From an uncultured delta proteobacterium (GTDB lineage: Bacteria > Myxococcota_A > Polyangia > Polyangiales > Polyangiaceae): a DNA stretch of 7,763 bases. Location of the stretch: assembly GCA_903893335.1 (NCBI GenBank), contig CAITLX010000643.1, forward strand, positions 1-7,763, in the 5' to 3' direction. Below the pieces are notes generated by a model. The model did no database searches. It was not told where the DNA came from and was given only the letters and a program-made list of their open reading frames with translations. Shown in pieces: positions 1 to 6,404 of this stretch; positions within the stretch are counted from its first letter, which is position 1; each line of letters opens with the position of its first letter. The position numbers were made by a program, and so were the translations under genes.

Positions 1-724
1 TCGTCCAGTCGGTGCCGTCCCACGTCCACGTCTGGCTGTTGCCGTTCGTCGCGTCGCTCGTGCCGCCGAACATCACGACGACGCCACCGTAGGTCGAGAG
101 CCGGTGGCTCTCGCGCAGCGTCGGGGGAGTCGCCGGGGCTCGCACCGTCCAGTCCGCGCCGTCCCACTCCCACGTGTCGGTGAGCATGATGGCCGACGAG
201 TCCTTGCCGCCCATCAGGACGACCTTCGACCCGTACGACGTCATGCCGAAGAACTCGCGCGCGCTCGGGTGGTGGGCGGGCGTGAGCTGCGTCCAGGCCG
301 AGCCGTCCCAGCTCCACGTGTCCGACAGGAAGCCCGCGTTGTTGCGCCCGCCGAAGAGCACGAGCGTCGAGCCGACCGCGGCGAGGCCGGCGCCCCAGCG
401 CTTCGGCGGCGACGTGCCGACCGTCGGCGACTGCCAGGTCGAGCCCGTCCACACCCAGGTGTCGGCGTAGCCGTCGCTCGCGAGCGTGGCGCCACCAAAG
501 AGCACCGCGCCCGAGCCGTACGGAGCCATCGCTGCGTAGCCTCGCGCAGAGGGCGAGGTGGCGGGGGTCAGCTTGGTCCACGTCGCGGCGGGCGCCACGG
601 CCGCGCTGGCCTGCGCCGTCCGCTCGGGGGCCACCTGGTCGGGGGCGGGGCGTGCGCAGGCGCACACGAGGACGGCGGCCAACGACGGAAGAGCCGCGCG
701 GACGCGCGGCAAGGTGAAGCTCAT
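1..724 (-). CDS. Kelch-repeat lipoprotein, N-terminal part (runs off left edge)
   Basis: Translated from the ATG at 724 this frame stays open for 241 codons to the window edge. Residues 1-23 look like an export signal: Arg7 and Arg9, a hydrophobic stretch, then VCAC with Cys23 as probable lipidation site (Cys at -2 is unusual, so cleavage by signal peptidase I is possible). After a short Ala/Pro linker come four repeats of about 48 residues (roughly 49-97, 98-144, 145-192, 193-240). Each has a hydrophobic strand ending in FGG or MGG and closes with a W-containing strand: DTWVWTGSTW, DTWSWDGSAW, DTWEWDGADW, QTWTWDGTDW. These are Kelch/galactose-oxidase-type beta-propeller blades, so the protein is probably an exported propeller that binds a ligand or partner; no enzyme function can be read. 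GGAG lies 11 nt before the ATG. It lies 88 bp after the aminotransferase on the same strand and could be co-transcribed. The C-terminus is outside the window. Confidence 0.85.
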   Translation of the reverse strand, partial: MSFTLPRVRAALPSLAAVLVCACARPAPDQVAPERTAQASAAVAPAATWTKLTPATSPSARGYAAMAPYGSGAVLFGGATLASDGYADTWVWTGSTWQSPTVGTSPPKRWGAGLAAVGSTLVLFGGRNNAGFLSDTWSWDGSAWTQLTPAHHPSAREFFGMTSYGSKVVLMGGKDSSAIMLTDTWEWDGADWTVRAPATPPTLRESHRLSTYGGVVVMFGGTSDATNGNSQTWTWDGTDWT

Positions 725-812
725 GTCGCCCTAGTCTCCGTGACCGGCCTGCGCGAGGCGGTCTTTCGTATCCACGAGTATCTAGATCCTGCCACGCGCT
801 CAAGGGCGGTGC
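725..812. other. Short gap between aminotransferase and Kelch gene
   Basis: This 88-bp gap holds the Kelch gene's ribosome binding site (GGAG on the minus strand). No terminator hairpin with a T-tract is visible. A weak promoter-like pair, TTGAGC (803-798) and GATACT (782-777), has only a 15-bp spacer and overlaps the palindrome ATCTAGAT, so I do not call it. Co-transcription with the aminotransferase is possible. Confidence 0.4.
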
Positions 813-2063
813 TCATCGTCCCCCGTGGGCCCGCACCAGCGCTCCGAGCCTCTCGACCCCGCGCACGACCACCGCCTCGCTCGGCCCGAACGAGAAGCGC
901 ACGTGGTTGCGGAAGCGCGAGGCTCGCCCCGCGCGCCGCTTTCCTGGGTTCACGTCGAAGAACTCGCCGGGCACGCAGATGACCTTCTCGTCGAGCGCGG
1001 CGCGGAAGAACGCGTGCCCGTCCGCGATCGACGGCGGCAGATCGGCGACCGACCCCCACACGTAGAACGTCCCCTCGGGCTCGGCGTCGACCACCACCCC
1101 GAGCGCCCGGAGCCCGTCGAGCATGATCTGCCGCTTGCGCGAGAACGCCCGCTGGATCGCCGCCGTCTCGGCGCGCGTCGCGTCGAGGTCGAGCAGCCCG
1201 ACGGCCGCGCGCTGCATCGGCTTGGAGCCGCCGCCGTCGAGGAAGCTCCCCGCGCTCGCCACCGCCTCGATGACGGCCTTCGGCCCCACGGTCCAGGTCA
1301 CGCGCCACCCCGGGTAGCGCCAGTTCTTCGTGAGGCCGTCGAAGAGCACGACCGGGTCGTGATCGACGTCCTCGACGTAGCGCGCCGCGCTCTCCATCGG
1401 CGCGTCGCCCGCCGCCCCGTAGACGTAGTGCGAGTAGAACTCGTCGATGAGCAGCGTGCAGTCCAGCTCGCGCGCGGTGGCGATCCAGGCGGCGAGCTCC
1501 TCGCCGCGCACGTGCTTGCCCGTCGGGTTGCACGGGTTGCTCAGCAGGATGGCGCCGAAGCCGCGGCCCAGGATCTCCTTGCGGAGGTCGCCGACCGAGA
1601 ACGCGTAGCCGCTGGCGCCGTCGAGCAGGATCGGGATGGGCGAGAACAGCCGGAAGACGTCGAGGAGCTCCTCGTACGCCGTGTAATCGGGGAGGAAATG
1701 GCCGAGGTTGATCTGCCCGAGCGCCGCAGCGGCGCGCGTGAGCGCCGTGCGCCCTCCTCCCGACACCGCGACGTTCTCGGCGGTGTACTTCGACGGCATC
1801 CCGCGCCGGTAGAGGCGGTTGTAGAGGTCGGCGATCGCCTCGCGAAGCTCGCCCAGGCCGGCGACGGGCGCGTACTCCTGGTCCGCCTCGAGGATGTGCG
1901 CGACGCGAAGCCGCTCGGGCGCACCGGGGAGCGGGCCCGTCTCGGGCTGCCCCTGGCCGAGGTTGCACCAGTCGGAGGCGTCGGCGTGCCAGCCGAGCCG
2001 AGCTGCCTCGGTCGAGACGTAGATGACGCCGGTGCGCGGTACCGACCGAAAGGCGGTGGACAT
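813..2063 (-). CDS. PLP-dependent aminotransferase, class I/II (fold type I)
   Basis: The protein is 416 residues from the ATG at 2063, normal for an aspartate-aminotransferase-fold enzyme. Visible landmarks in order: a Gly-rich SGGG at 101-104 in the cofactor phosphate-binding region; SNPCNPTGK at 175-183, with Asn179 expected to contact PLP; DEFY at 207-210, with the Asp that pairs with the pyridine nitrogen and a Tyr; DGLTKNWRYPGWR at 242-254, where Lys246 is the expected Schiff-base lysine; and RNHVRFSF near 385-392, where Arg389 is the likely substrate-carboxylate arginine. It should be a cytoplasmic transaminase or related PLP enzyme acting on an amino acid; the substrate cannot be read. 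The frame stays open upstream to 2210, but that stretch is the palindromic repeat unit, so I reject the longer starts; ATG 2090 is possible. Neither start has a clear Shine-Dalgarno site. The terminator-like T-tract of repeat copy A ends only 39 bp before the ATG. Confidence 0.9.
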   Translation of the reverse strand: MSTAFRSVPRTGVIYVSTEAARLGWHADASDWCNLGQGQPETGPLPGAPERLRVAHILEADQEYAPVAGLGELREAIADLYNRLYRRGMPSKYTAENVAVSGGGRTALTRAAAALGQINLGHFLPDYTAYEELLDVFRLFSPIPILLDGASGYAFSVGDLRKEILGRGFGAILLSNPCNPTGKHVRGEELAAWIATARELDCTLLIDEFYSHYVYGAAGDAPMESAARYVEDVDHDPVVLFDGLTKNWRYPGWRVTWTVGPKAVIEAVASAGSFLDGGGSKPMQRAAVGLLDLDATRAETAAIQRAFSRKRQIMLDGLRALGVVVDAEPEGTFYVWGSVADLPPSIADGHAFFRAALDEKVICVPGEFFDVNPGKRRAGRASRFRNHVRFSFGPSEAVVVRGVERLGALVRAHGGR

Positions 2064-2100
2064 CGCTCGGGTCTTAGCCCTCGACGCCATGCGGAGGACA

Positions 2101-2157
2101 AGAAAACGCTCCGCAGCGAGCCTCGGGGGGGGGCGCAAGGCCGACGCTGCGGAGCGA
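2101..2157 (-). ncRNA. Candidate sigma-54-driven small RNA or attenuator, copy A
   Basis: On the minus strand the predicted start (2157, twelve bases past the -12 C) is followed at once by CGCTCCGCAGCG (2156-2145), an interior of 26 nt, and the exact complement CGCTGCGGAGCG (2118-2107), then TTTTCT (2106-2101). The interior can form a second short stem (GCCTT with GAGGC) that displays an apical loop of GCG plus nine C. A GC-rich stem followed by a T-tract is the form of an intrinsic terminator, so the product would be an RNA of about 57 nt that is nearly all hairpin. It could instead be an attenuator in the leader of the aminotransferase gene, whose ATG is 39 bp beyond. Hairpin and T-tract are seen directly; transcription is inferred. 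Confidence 0.5.
2103..2156 (-). terminator. Intrinsic-terminator-like hairpin, copy A
   Basis: A perfect 12-bp stem, rich in G and C, is followed on the minus strand by TTTT then CT. On the plus strand there is no T-tract after the stem, so it should terminate minus-strand transcription only. It sits between any upstream minus-strand transcript and the aminotransferase. Confidence 0.6.
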
Positions 2158-2168
2158 CGGACTCTAGA

Positions 2169-2184
2169 GCAGCGTCCGTGCCAA
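2169..2184 (-). promoter_or_regulatory. Sigma-54 type -24/-12 promoter, copy A
   Basis: The minus strand reads TTGGCACG (2184-2177), GACG, CTGC (2172-2169), then T. The sigma-54 consensus is TGGCACG-N4-TTGC; the invariant GG (2182-2181) and GC (2170-2169) are separated by exactly 10 bp as required. Only the first T of TTGC is replaced, by C. Copy B has the same boxes with a wholly different 4-bp spacer. The predicted start is 2157. The enhancer-binding activator such a promoter needs is not in the window. Confidence 0.55.
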
Positions 2185-2480
2185 ACGTCGGCCCGCGCGA
2201 TCTCGCGCACTTACCCCTTCGACGCGGCCCTCCGAGGCCCACCTTGAGCCAGAAGAAGATGATTCGTCGGCTCGGTCGTGCCGATTCGGGACGCCGGGAC
2301 GCTGGCCCGACGCAAGGCGCCCGCTTCGCCCGCTTCAGAGGGAGCGAAACCTCGCGCCGCGTGGCGACTGCTCGGCTTTCCGCTGTCGTCGCCGTGCTGG
2401 CCGCCGCTCCAGCAGGGCAGCGGGGCAGGCGATGGGGGGTCGGCGCAACCCGCGGTGCAGACCGCGTCAGACGCCGAAAT

Positions 2481-2537
2481 AGAAAACGCTCCGCAGCGAG
2501 CCTCGGGGGGGGGCGCAAGGCCAACGCTGCGGAGCGA
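2481..2537 (-). ncRNA. Candidate sigma-54-driven small RNA, copy B
   Basis: The geometry is the same as copy A: predicted start at 2537, CGCTCCGCAGCG at 2536-2525, the same nine-C loop, CGCTGCGGAGCG at 2498-2487, then TTTTCT at 2486-2481. Unlike copy A there is no gene closely downstream (the next hairpin is 324 bp away), which favours a free-standing short RNA over an mRNA leader for this copy. Alternatively the hairpin simply terminates the M16 operon, whose stop codon is 158 bp upstream. Expression is inferred from sequence only. Confidence 0.5.
2483..2536 (-). terminator. Intrinsic-terminator-like hairpin, copy B
   Basis: The same perfect 12-bp GC-rich stem as copy A, followed by TTTTCT on the minus strand. 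It is the first strong terminator-like structure after the radical SAM and M16 genes and may end that transcript. Confidence 0.6.
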
Positions 2538-2548
2538 ATGACGTTAGA

Positions 2549-2564
2549 GCAGGCAGCGTGCCAA
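2549..2564 (-). promoter_or_regulatory. Sigma-54 type -24/-12 promoter, copy B
   Basis: The minus strand reads TTGGCACG (2564-2557), CTGC as spacer, CTGC (2552-2549), then T. GG (2562-2561) and GC (2550-2549) are 10 bp apart, as sigma-54 requires. The predicted start is 2537, again one base before the stem. All four spacer bases differ from copy A while the boxes are the same. Confidence 0.55.
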
Positions 2565-2694
2565 CGTGCGCGCGTCAAGTTTCAAGCACTTAGCGCGACA
2601 AGAAGGCTGTCGAGTCTCGCTTCGAGATGGCGCTGTGGCTCATTTGGGAGACGAGCGTCCCGCTGCGAGACGGTCCGCCCGAGGAGAAATCGGC

Positions 2695-3981
2695 TCACTC
2701 GGAATCGAACGGGACGACCGAGGCGTCGGCGAGGTTCGGGATGGCGTCACGGACCGCCGAGCCGATGTCGGCGTGCGTCCCGACGACGGCGATGAGCAGG
2801 TCCCGGTGGGGCGCGTGGGCGGCGACGGCGGCCTGCACCGACTCGAGCGTGACCCCGCGGACGTGCTCGACGAAGGCGCTGTGGTGCGTCGGGGGGAGGT
2901 CGAGGAGCGCGACCTCGAGCGGGAGGCCGACGCGCTTGTGCGCGGTGTCGATCTCGAAGGCGTGCGAGCGCACGAGGTAGCGACGCACGAAGGCGAGCTC
3001 GCGGGCCGTCACCCCCTTGTCGCGCCAGGTGTCGAGCAGGCCGAGCTCGAGCGCGATGCAGGCCGCCGCGTCCTTGGCGGCGGGGAAGGTCCACACCGTG
3101 AGGGCGTCGGGCTGGCGGTCGTACCCGACGCGGGCGGAGGCGCCGTACGACCAGCCACGCTTGGACCGCACCTCGCGCATGAGGCGCGAGGTGAACGTGC
3201 CGCCGAAGACCGTGGTGCCGAGCACCAGCGGCCAGAACGAGGGCTCGCGGGGGTGCACGCCGCGGGCGCCGATGATGATCTGCGTCTGGGTGCGCTCGGG
3301 CTTGTCGACGAACACCAGGCGGCGCCCGGGGCGCGGCGAGGGGGCGACGATCGCAGGCGCGGGGCCGCCGCCGTCGGGCAGAGCCTCGACCAGCCGGTCG
3401 GCGAGGGCGCGCGCGCGCGCCTCGGACACCGAGCCGGCGATGGCGACGTGCGCCCCGTGGCGCGCCAGCATGCGGGGGAAGTGCGCCACGACGTCGTCGC
3501 GCGAGATCGTGCGCAGCGTCGCGAGCTGACCGGCCGTTCGGCGGCCGTACGGGTGCCCCTCGAAGAACGCGCGGCGGAAGTGGCGGACGGCGAGCGAGCG
3601 GTCGTTGTCGCGGGCCTCGATGAGCTCGCCCTCGGACTCGCGCAGCAGGCGACCGAGCTCGCGCTCGTCGAACGTGGGCTCGGCCAGCATGCGCACGAGC
3701 AGGTCGACGAGGTCGTCGAGCGAGCGCTCGATGACGTCGAAGTTGATGCTCACGCTGCTCTGCGAGACGTCGACCGAGACCTCGGCGCCGAGCGCGTCGA
3801 TGCGGGCCTCGACCTCGGCCGACGTCATGCCGCGGCACCCGCGCCGGAGCATGCGCGCGGTGACGCGGGTGAGGCCGTCCTTGCCGGGCGGGTCGAGGGC
3901 GGCGCCGACGGGGAGCGCGAGCGTGAGGCTGACCAGCGGCAGCGCGCGGCACTCCTCGAAGAACATGGGCGCGGAGCTCAC
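2695..3981 (-). CDS. M16-family peptidase-like subunit lacking zinc ligands
   Basis: The protein has 428 residues from the GTG at 3981, which overlaps the previous gene's TGA (GTGA) and is preceded by AGGTGG, suggesting translational coupling; an in-frame ATG at 3966 has no ribosome binding site. It has the two-lobed M16 fold length. Where the neighbour has HLFEH, this protein has R39-V-T-A42-R43, so both His and the Glu are gone and it should not bind catalytic zinc. The C-terminal M16 signature is well kept: FGGTFTSRLMREVRSKRGWS at 259-278 followed by YG, the Arg/Tyr region that contacts substrate. The natural reading is a non-catalytic partner that forms a heterodimer with the neighbouring active subunit, as in mitochondrial processing peptidase alpha/beta or PqqF/PqqG-type pairs. 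No signal peptide is apparent, so a cytoplasmic location is likely. Confidence 0.9.
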   Translation of the reverse strand: MSSAPMFFEECRALPLVSLTLALPVGAALDPPGKDGLTRVTARMLRRGCRGMTSAEVEARIDALGAEVSVDVSQSSVSINFDVIERSLDDLVDLLVRMLAEPTFDERELGRLLRESEGELIEARDNDRSLAVRHFRRAFFEGHPYGRRTAGQLATLRTISRDDVVAHFPRMLARHGAHVAIAGSVSEARARALADRLVEALPDGGGPAPAIVAPSPRPGRRLVFVDKPERTQTQIIIGARGVHPREPSFWPLVLGTTVFGGTFTSRLMREVRSKRGWSYGASARVGYDRQPDALTVWTFPAAKDAAACIALELGLLDTWRDKGVTARELAFVRRYLVRSHAFEIDTAHKRVGLPLEVALLDLPPTHHSAFVEHVRGVTLESVQAAVAAHAPHRDLLIAVVGTHADIGSAVRDAIPNLADASVVPFDSE

Positions 3982-5354
3982 GACGCCACCTGCGCGGGCT
4001 CGGGGTGCACGACGACGACCGAGCGGCTGCGGGGGCGCAGCCATCGCCTCGCGACGCGCAGCAGATCGGACACGGTGACGCGGCGGCACGCCTCGAGCCG
4101 CGCGAACGCCCCGGACGGGTCGCCCAGCACGGTGAAGAAGAAGCCCATCTGCTCGGCCTTGCCCGAGGCCGTCTCGAGGCCCTGCACGAGCGCGAGCTCG
4201 AAGCGCGCCTTGACCTTCGCGAGCTCGGCCTCGTCGACCGGGGCGGCGACGACGCGCTCGATCTCGCGGTCGAGCGCCTCGAGCAGCTCGGCCGAGGTGT
4301 GCCCCGGGCGCGCCACGGCGTGCATCTCGTAGAGGCCCGCGTCGCGGTAGGTCGAGACCCAGCCGCGCACCTCGGTGGCGAGCTCGGCCTCCTGCACGAG
4401 CGCGCGGTGCACGCGCGACGAGCGGCCGCCGAACAGGATCTCGCTGAGCAGCGACAGCGGCACGTGATCGACGTCGCCGAACGCGGGGCCCTGGTAGCCG
4501 ATGGCGAGCTTGTCGGTCACCGTCGTCTTCGTGACGGTGACGAGGCGCTCGCTCGTCTGCGGGGGCTCGGGGTGCACGTCCTCGACGGGGAGCGCGCCGG
4601 GCTGCACCGCGCCGTACGCCTTCTGGATCTTGGCGAGCAGATCGCGCTCCTTCACGTCGCCGACGACGACGAGGGTCGCGTTGTTGGGCGCGTAGTACGT
4701 GCGGTAGAAGGCCGCGCAGTCGTCGGTGGTGAAGCCCTCGATGTCGGCCATCCACCCGATGGTGGGCCAGCCGTACGCGTGCTCGGTGAACGCCGTCTTG
4801 TAGAGCAGCTCGCTGACGGCGCCCTCGACGTCGTCGTCGACGCGGTAGCGGCGCTCGTTGGCGACGACCTCCTTCTCGCTCGACACCTGCGGGTCGCGCA
4901 AGACGAGCCTCGCCATGCGCTCGGCCTCGAGCCGCACGACGAGCCCGAGCGACTCGCGCGGCACGTTCGCGTGGTAAAAAGTCCAGTCGAGCCACGTGGC
5001 GGCGTTCGACTCCGCGCCCGCCTCCTCGAGCTTGCGGTCGAACGTGCCGGCGGGCAGGTTCTCCGTCTCGTTGAACATGAGGTGCTCGAAGAGGTGCGCG
5101 AGGCCCGTCTTGCCGGGCTTCTCGTGGCGCGAGCCGACCGCGAACCAGGTGTGGTAGCTGAGCACGGGCGCGCTCGCGTCGACCGACACCAGCACCGTGA
5201 GCCCGTTGCCCAGCCGGTAGTGCTCGATCGTCATGGCGGGGCCGAACGCGACCCGCCCCACGTGCTCGACGCGCGCGCCGGGCGCCTGGCCTTCGGAGAG
5301 TGCGGCCGCGAGCGCGGCGCGCCCGCCTTCGCGGCGCTTGGTCGGGGAAGTCAT
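3978..5354 (-). CDS. M16-family zinc metallopeptidase, catalytic subunit
   Basis: The protein has 458 residues from ATG 5354. The inverted zinc motif H87-L-F-E90-H91 is present, followed after 75 residues by Glu167 in EVVANERR, the expected third zinc ligand, so the active site is complete. YGWPTIGW near 194-201 and a Gly/Arg segment at 309-314 (GGRSSR) match M16 domain landmarks. It should cleave peptides or small proteins inside a closed chamber formed with the inactive partner encoded immediately downstream (4-bp overlap). A TTG at 5390 would add 12 residues and ATG 5234 would remove 40; I prefer 5354 although no clear Shine-Dalgarno is present. No signal peptide is seen, unlike many exported bacterial M16 proteins. 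The radical SAM gene ends 42 bp upstream on the same strand, and that gap holds a (CG)6 run at 5369-5380. Confidence 0.92.
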   Translation of the reverse strand: MTSPTKRREGGRAALAAALSEGQAPGARVEHVGRVAFGPAMTIEHYRLGNGLTVLVSVDASAPVLSYHTWFAVGSRHEKPGKTGLAHLFEHLMFNETENLPAGTFDRKLEEAGAESNAATWLDWTFYHANVPRESLGLVVRLEAERMARLVLRDPQVSSEKEVVANERRYRVDDDVEGAVSELLYKTAFTEHAYGWPTIGWMADIEGFTTDDCAAFYRTYYAPNNATLVVVGDVKERDLLAKIQKAYGAVQPGALPVEDVHPEPPQTSERLVTVTKTTVTDKLAIGYQGPAFGDVDHVPLSLLSEILFGGRSSRVHRALVQEAELATEVRGWVSTYRDAGLYEMHAVARPGHTSAELLEALDREIERVVAAPVDEAELAKVKARFELALVQGLETASGKAEQMGFFFTVLGDPSGAFARLEACRRVTVSDLLRVARRWLRPRSRSVVVVHPEPAQVAS

Positions 5355-5396
5355 CGCCGTGGCGCTAGCGCGCGCGCGCGTCCACCGCAAGCTCGG

Positions 5397-6404
5397 TCAA
5401 GGCGCGACCGGACGCATCTCGTCCCACCCGAAGCGCTTGGTGTAGTTCTTCCACACGCCCTCGCAGGCCGCGTCGTACTTGCACGACGCGCACGCGGGCG
5501 CCTTCTGCCGCTCGGCGTCGTCGAGGTCGCTGCGCGTGACGAGCAAGAGGCCGCGCCCCCTGCCCTCGCCCTCGCGCGAGGCGTCGCGCGCGACCGGGAG
5601 CTTCACCTGCTCGGCGAGGTCGTAGTGGCGGTATTTCTCGACGTAGCCGCGGTTGAAGTCGGGGATGCCCTCGGTGGTGCAGAGCGGGATGTCGACGAGG
5701 AAGGCCATCGGGCGCGCCTCGCCCACCTCGGCGATGAACGCGCGAAACTGCGCGGCGACCTCGCGGTACGGCGGGAAGATCTGCTCGAAGTAGGTGTCTG
5801 CGCGGCCGTTGGCCTGCATCACGTTGAACACGACCTGGTCGACGCCGTGCGAGCGCAGGAAGCGGTAGATGTCGAGCAGGTGCGGCAGGTTGCGCTCGGT
5901 GAGCACCGTCGAGGTGTGGAGCTCGACGCCGTAGCGCTTGAGCTTGGCGACCGCGTCGAGGCCCGCCACCGTCTGGTCGAAGCTCTCGGGGGTGCGCGTG
6001 AGCCCCTCGTGCAGCTTGGCCGTGTGGCCGTGGATGGAGATGTAGAAGCGGTTCATCCCGGCCTTGGCCAGGGCCACGGCGTACGGCAGGTGCCCGGCGC
6101 GACGACCGTTGGTCATCATGCTGATGCGGCGGAAGCCGAGCTCCTTCGCCCACGCGACGAACTCGGGCAGCTCGGGGCGCGTGGTGGGCTCGCCCGAGGT
6201 GAAGCAGACCTCCTCGGCGCCGCGGTGCCCCTCGAGCAGCCACCGCACGCGGTCCGGCGTCATGGCCGAGTTGTTGACGAAGCGGCCGTCGCGGTCCTCT
6301 TCCATGCAGAAGACGCAGTTGTTGTTGCACACCGCGCCGATGGAGACGTGCAGCCGCTCGGCCTGCCGCTCGATGCGATCGACGATGGACGGGTCTGCCA
6401 CCAT
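5397..6404 (-). CDS. Radical SAM enzyme with C-terminal Cys cluster (twitch/SPASM-like)
   Basis: The protein has 335 residues from ATG 6404. C26-NNN-C30-VF-C33 is the canonical CxxxCxxC that holds the [4Fe-4S] cluster cleaving S-adenosylmethionine, and TSGEP (69-73) is the GGEP-like SAM contact. NVMQANG at 194-200 and ISIHG at 122-126 fit later strands of the barrel. The C-terminus has C305-AS-C308-KYDAA-C314-EGVW and, earlier, Cys242 (PLCTTEG), which together could hold one auxiliary Fe-S cluster, as in twitch or SPASM domains of peptide-modifying and other radical SAM enzymes. The reaction and substrate cannot be read. It heads a likely operon with the two M16 genes. No Shine-Dalgarno is seen and a candidate promoter lies so close that the mRNA may be nearly leaderless. 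The right-edge partial gene shares its C-terminal motif. Confidence 0.9.
   Translation of the reverse strand: MVADPSIVDRIERQAERLHVSIGAVCNNNCVFCMEEDRDGRFVNNSAMTPDRVRWLLEGHRGAEEVCFTSGEPTTRPELPEFVAWAKELGFRRISMMTNGRRAGHLPYAVALAKAGMNRFYISIHGHTAKLHEGLTRTPESFDQTVAGLDAVAKLKRYGVELHTSTVLTERNLPHLLDIYRFLRSHGVDQVVFNVMQANGRADTYFEQIFPPYREVAAQFRAFIAEVGEARPMAFLVDIPLCTTEGIPDFNRGYVEKYRHYDLAEQVKLPVARDASREGEGRGRGLLLVTRSDLDDAERQKAPACASCKYDAACEGVWKNYTKRFGWDEMRPVAP

Larger units (their letters stand above)
2101..2213 (-). repeat. Structured repeat unit, copy A
   Basis: This is one of two related units 380 bp apart in the same orientation. Positions 2101-2156 match 2481-2536 at 55 of 56 bases; the one difference is at 2143 (G here, A in copy B). 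Similarity then continues in blocks: TGGCACG, CTGCTCTA and TAAGTGC (minus strand; 2207-2213 here) are shared, while the sequence between them differs and has a 1-bp indel. The right end at 2213 is where I can no longer align the copies. No flanking target-site duplication is seen. Confidence 0.9.
2481..2592 (-). repeat. Structured repeat unit, copy B
   Basis: This is the second copy of the unit at 2101-2213, in the same orientation. Its hairpin part is identical except for A at 2523. The shared upstream word TAAGTGC lies at 2592-2586 on the minus strand, 1 bp closer to the promoter than in copy A. It begins 102 bp past the stop codon of the second M16 gene and lies upstream of no gene until copy A. 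Confidence 0.9.
2064..2694. other. Gene-free region carrying two repeat units
   Basis: These 631 bp separate the M16 gene from the aminotransferase, both on the minus strand. They contain repeat copies A and B (annotated separately), a 9-bp direct repeat CGCCCGCTT twice in a row at 2318-2335, a perfect 6-bp stem with a GCAG loop at 2451-2466, and a 5-bp stem with a 3-nt loop at 2615-2627 shortly after the M16 stop. Open frames here (for example 2278-2541 plus) run through the palindromes and have no ribosome binding site or recognisable protein, so I regard the region as non-coding. Confidence 0.7.

Noticed and set aside
2064..2210. An N-terminal extension of the aminotransferase to 2210.
   Set aside because: The added codons read straight through the copy A promoter-like boxes and palindrome. 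The aminotransferase fold begins after the ATG at 2063.
2278..2541. An 87-codon frame on the plus strand in the gene-free region.
   Set aside because: It has a GTG start without a ribosome binding site, runs through the copy B hairpin, and shows no recognisable protein.
2101..2578. A shared peptide (RSAA-x-ALRPPPRLAAERF) encoded by both repeat copies on the minus strand, possibly a precursor peptide.
   Set aside because: The only base change in the hairpin is non-synonymous, flanking differences are not biased to third positions, there is a 1-bp indel upstream, and the peptide symmetry is explained by the DNA palindrome. The pattern fits RNA or DNA structure, not protein.
2101..2592. The two repeat units as ends of an insertion sequence or MITE pair.
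   Set aside because: They are in direct orientation, no target-site duplication flanks either, and nothing between them looks like a transposase. A REP-like spread of the single unit is still possible and needs a genome-wide count.
5355..5390. A TTG start at 5390 for the catalytic M16 gene.
   Set aside because: It adds only 12 residues read through a (CG) run and has no ribosome binding site; ATG 5354 is simpler, though neither start is well supported.
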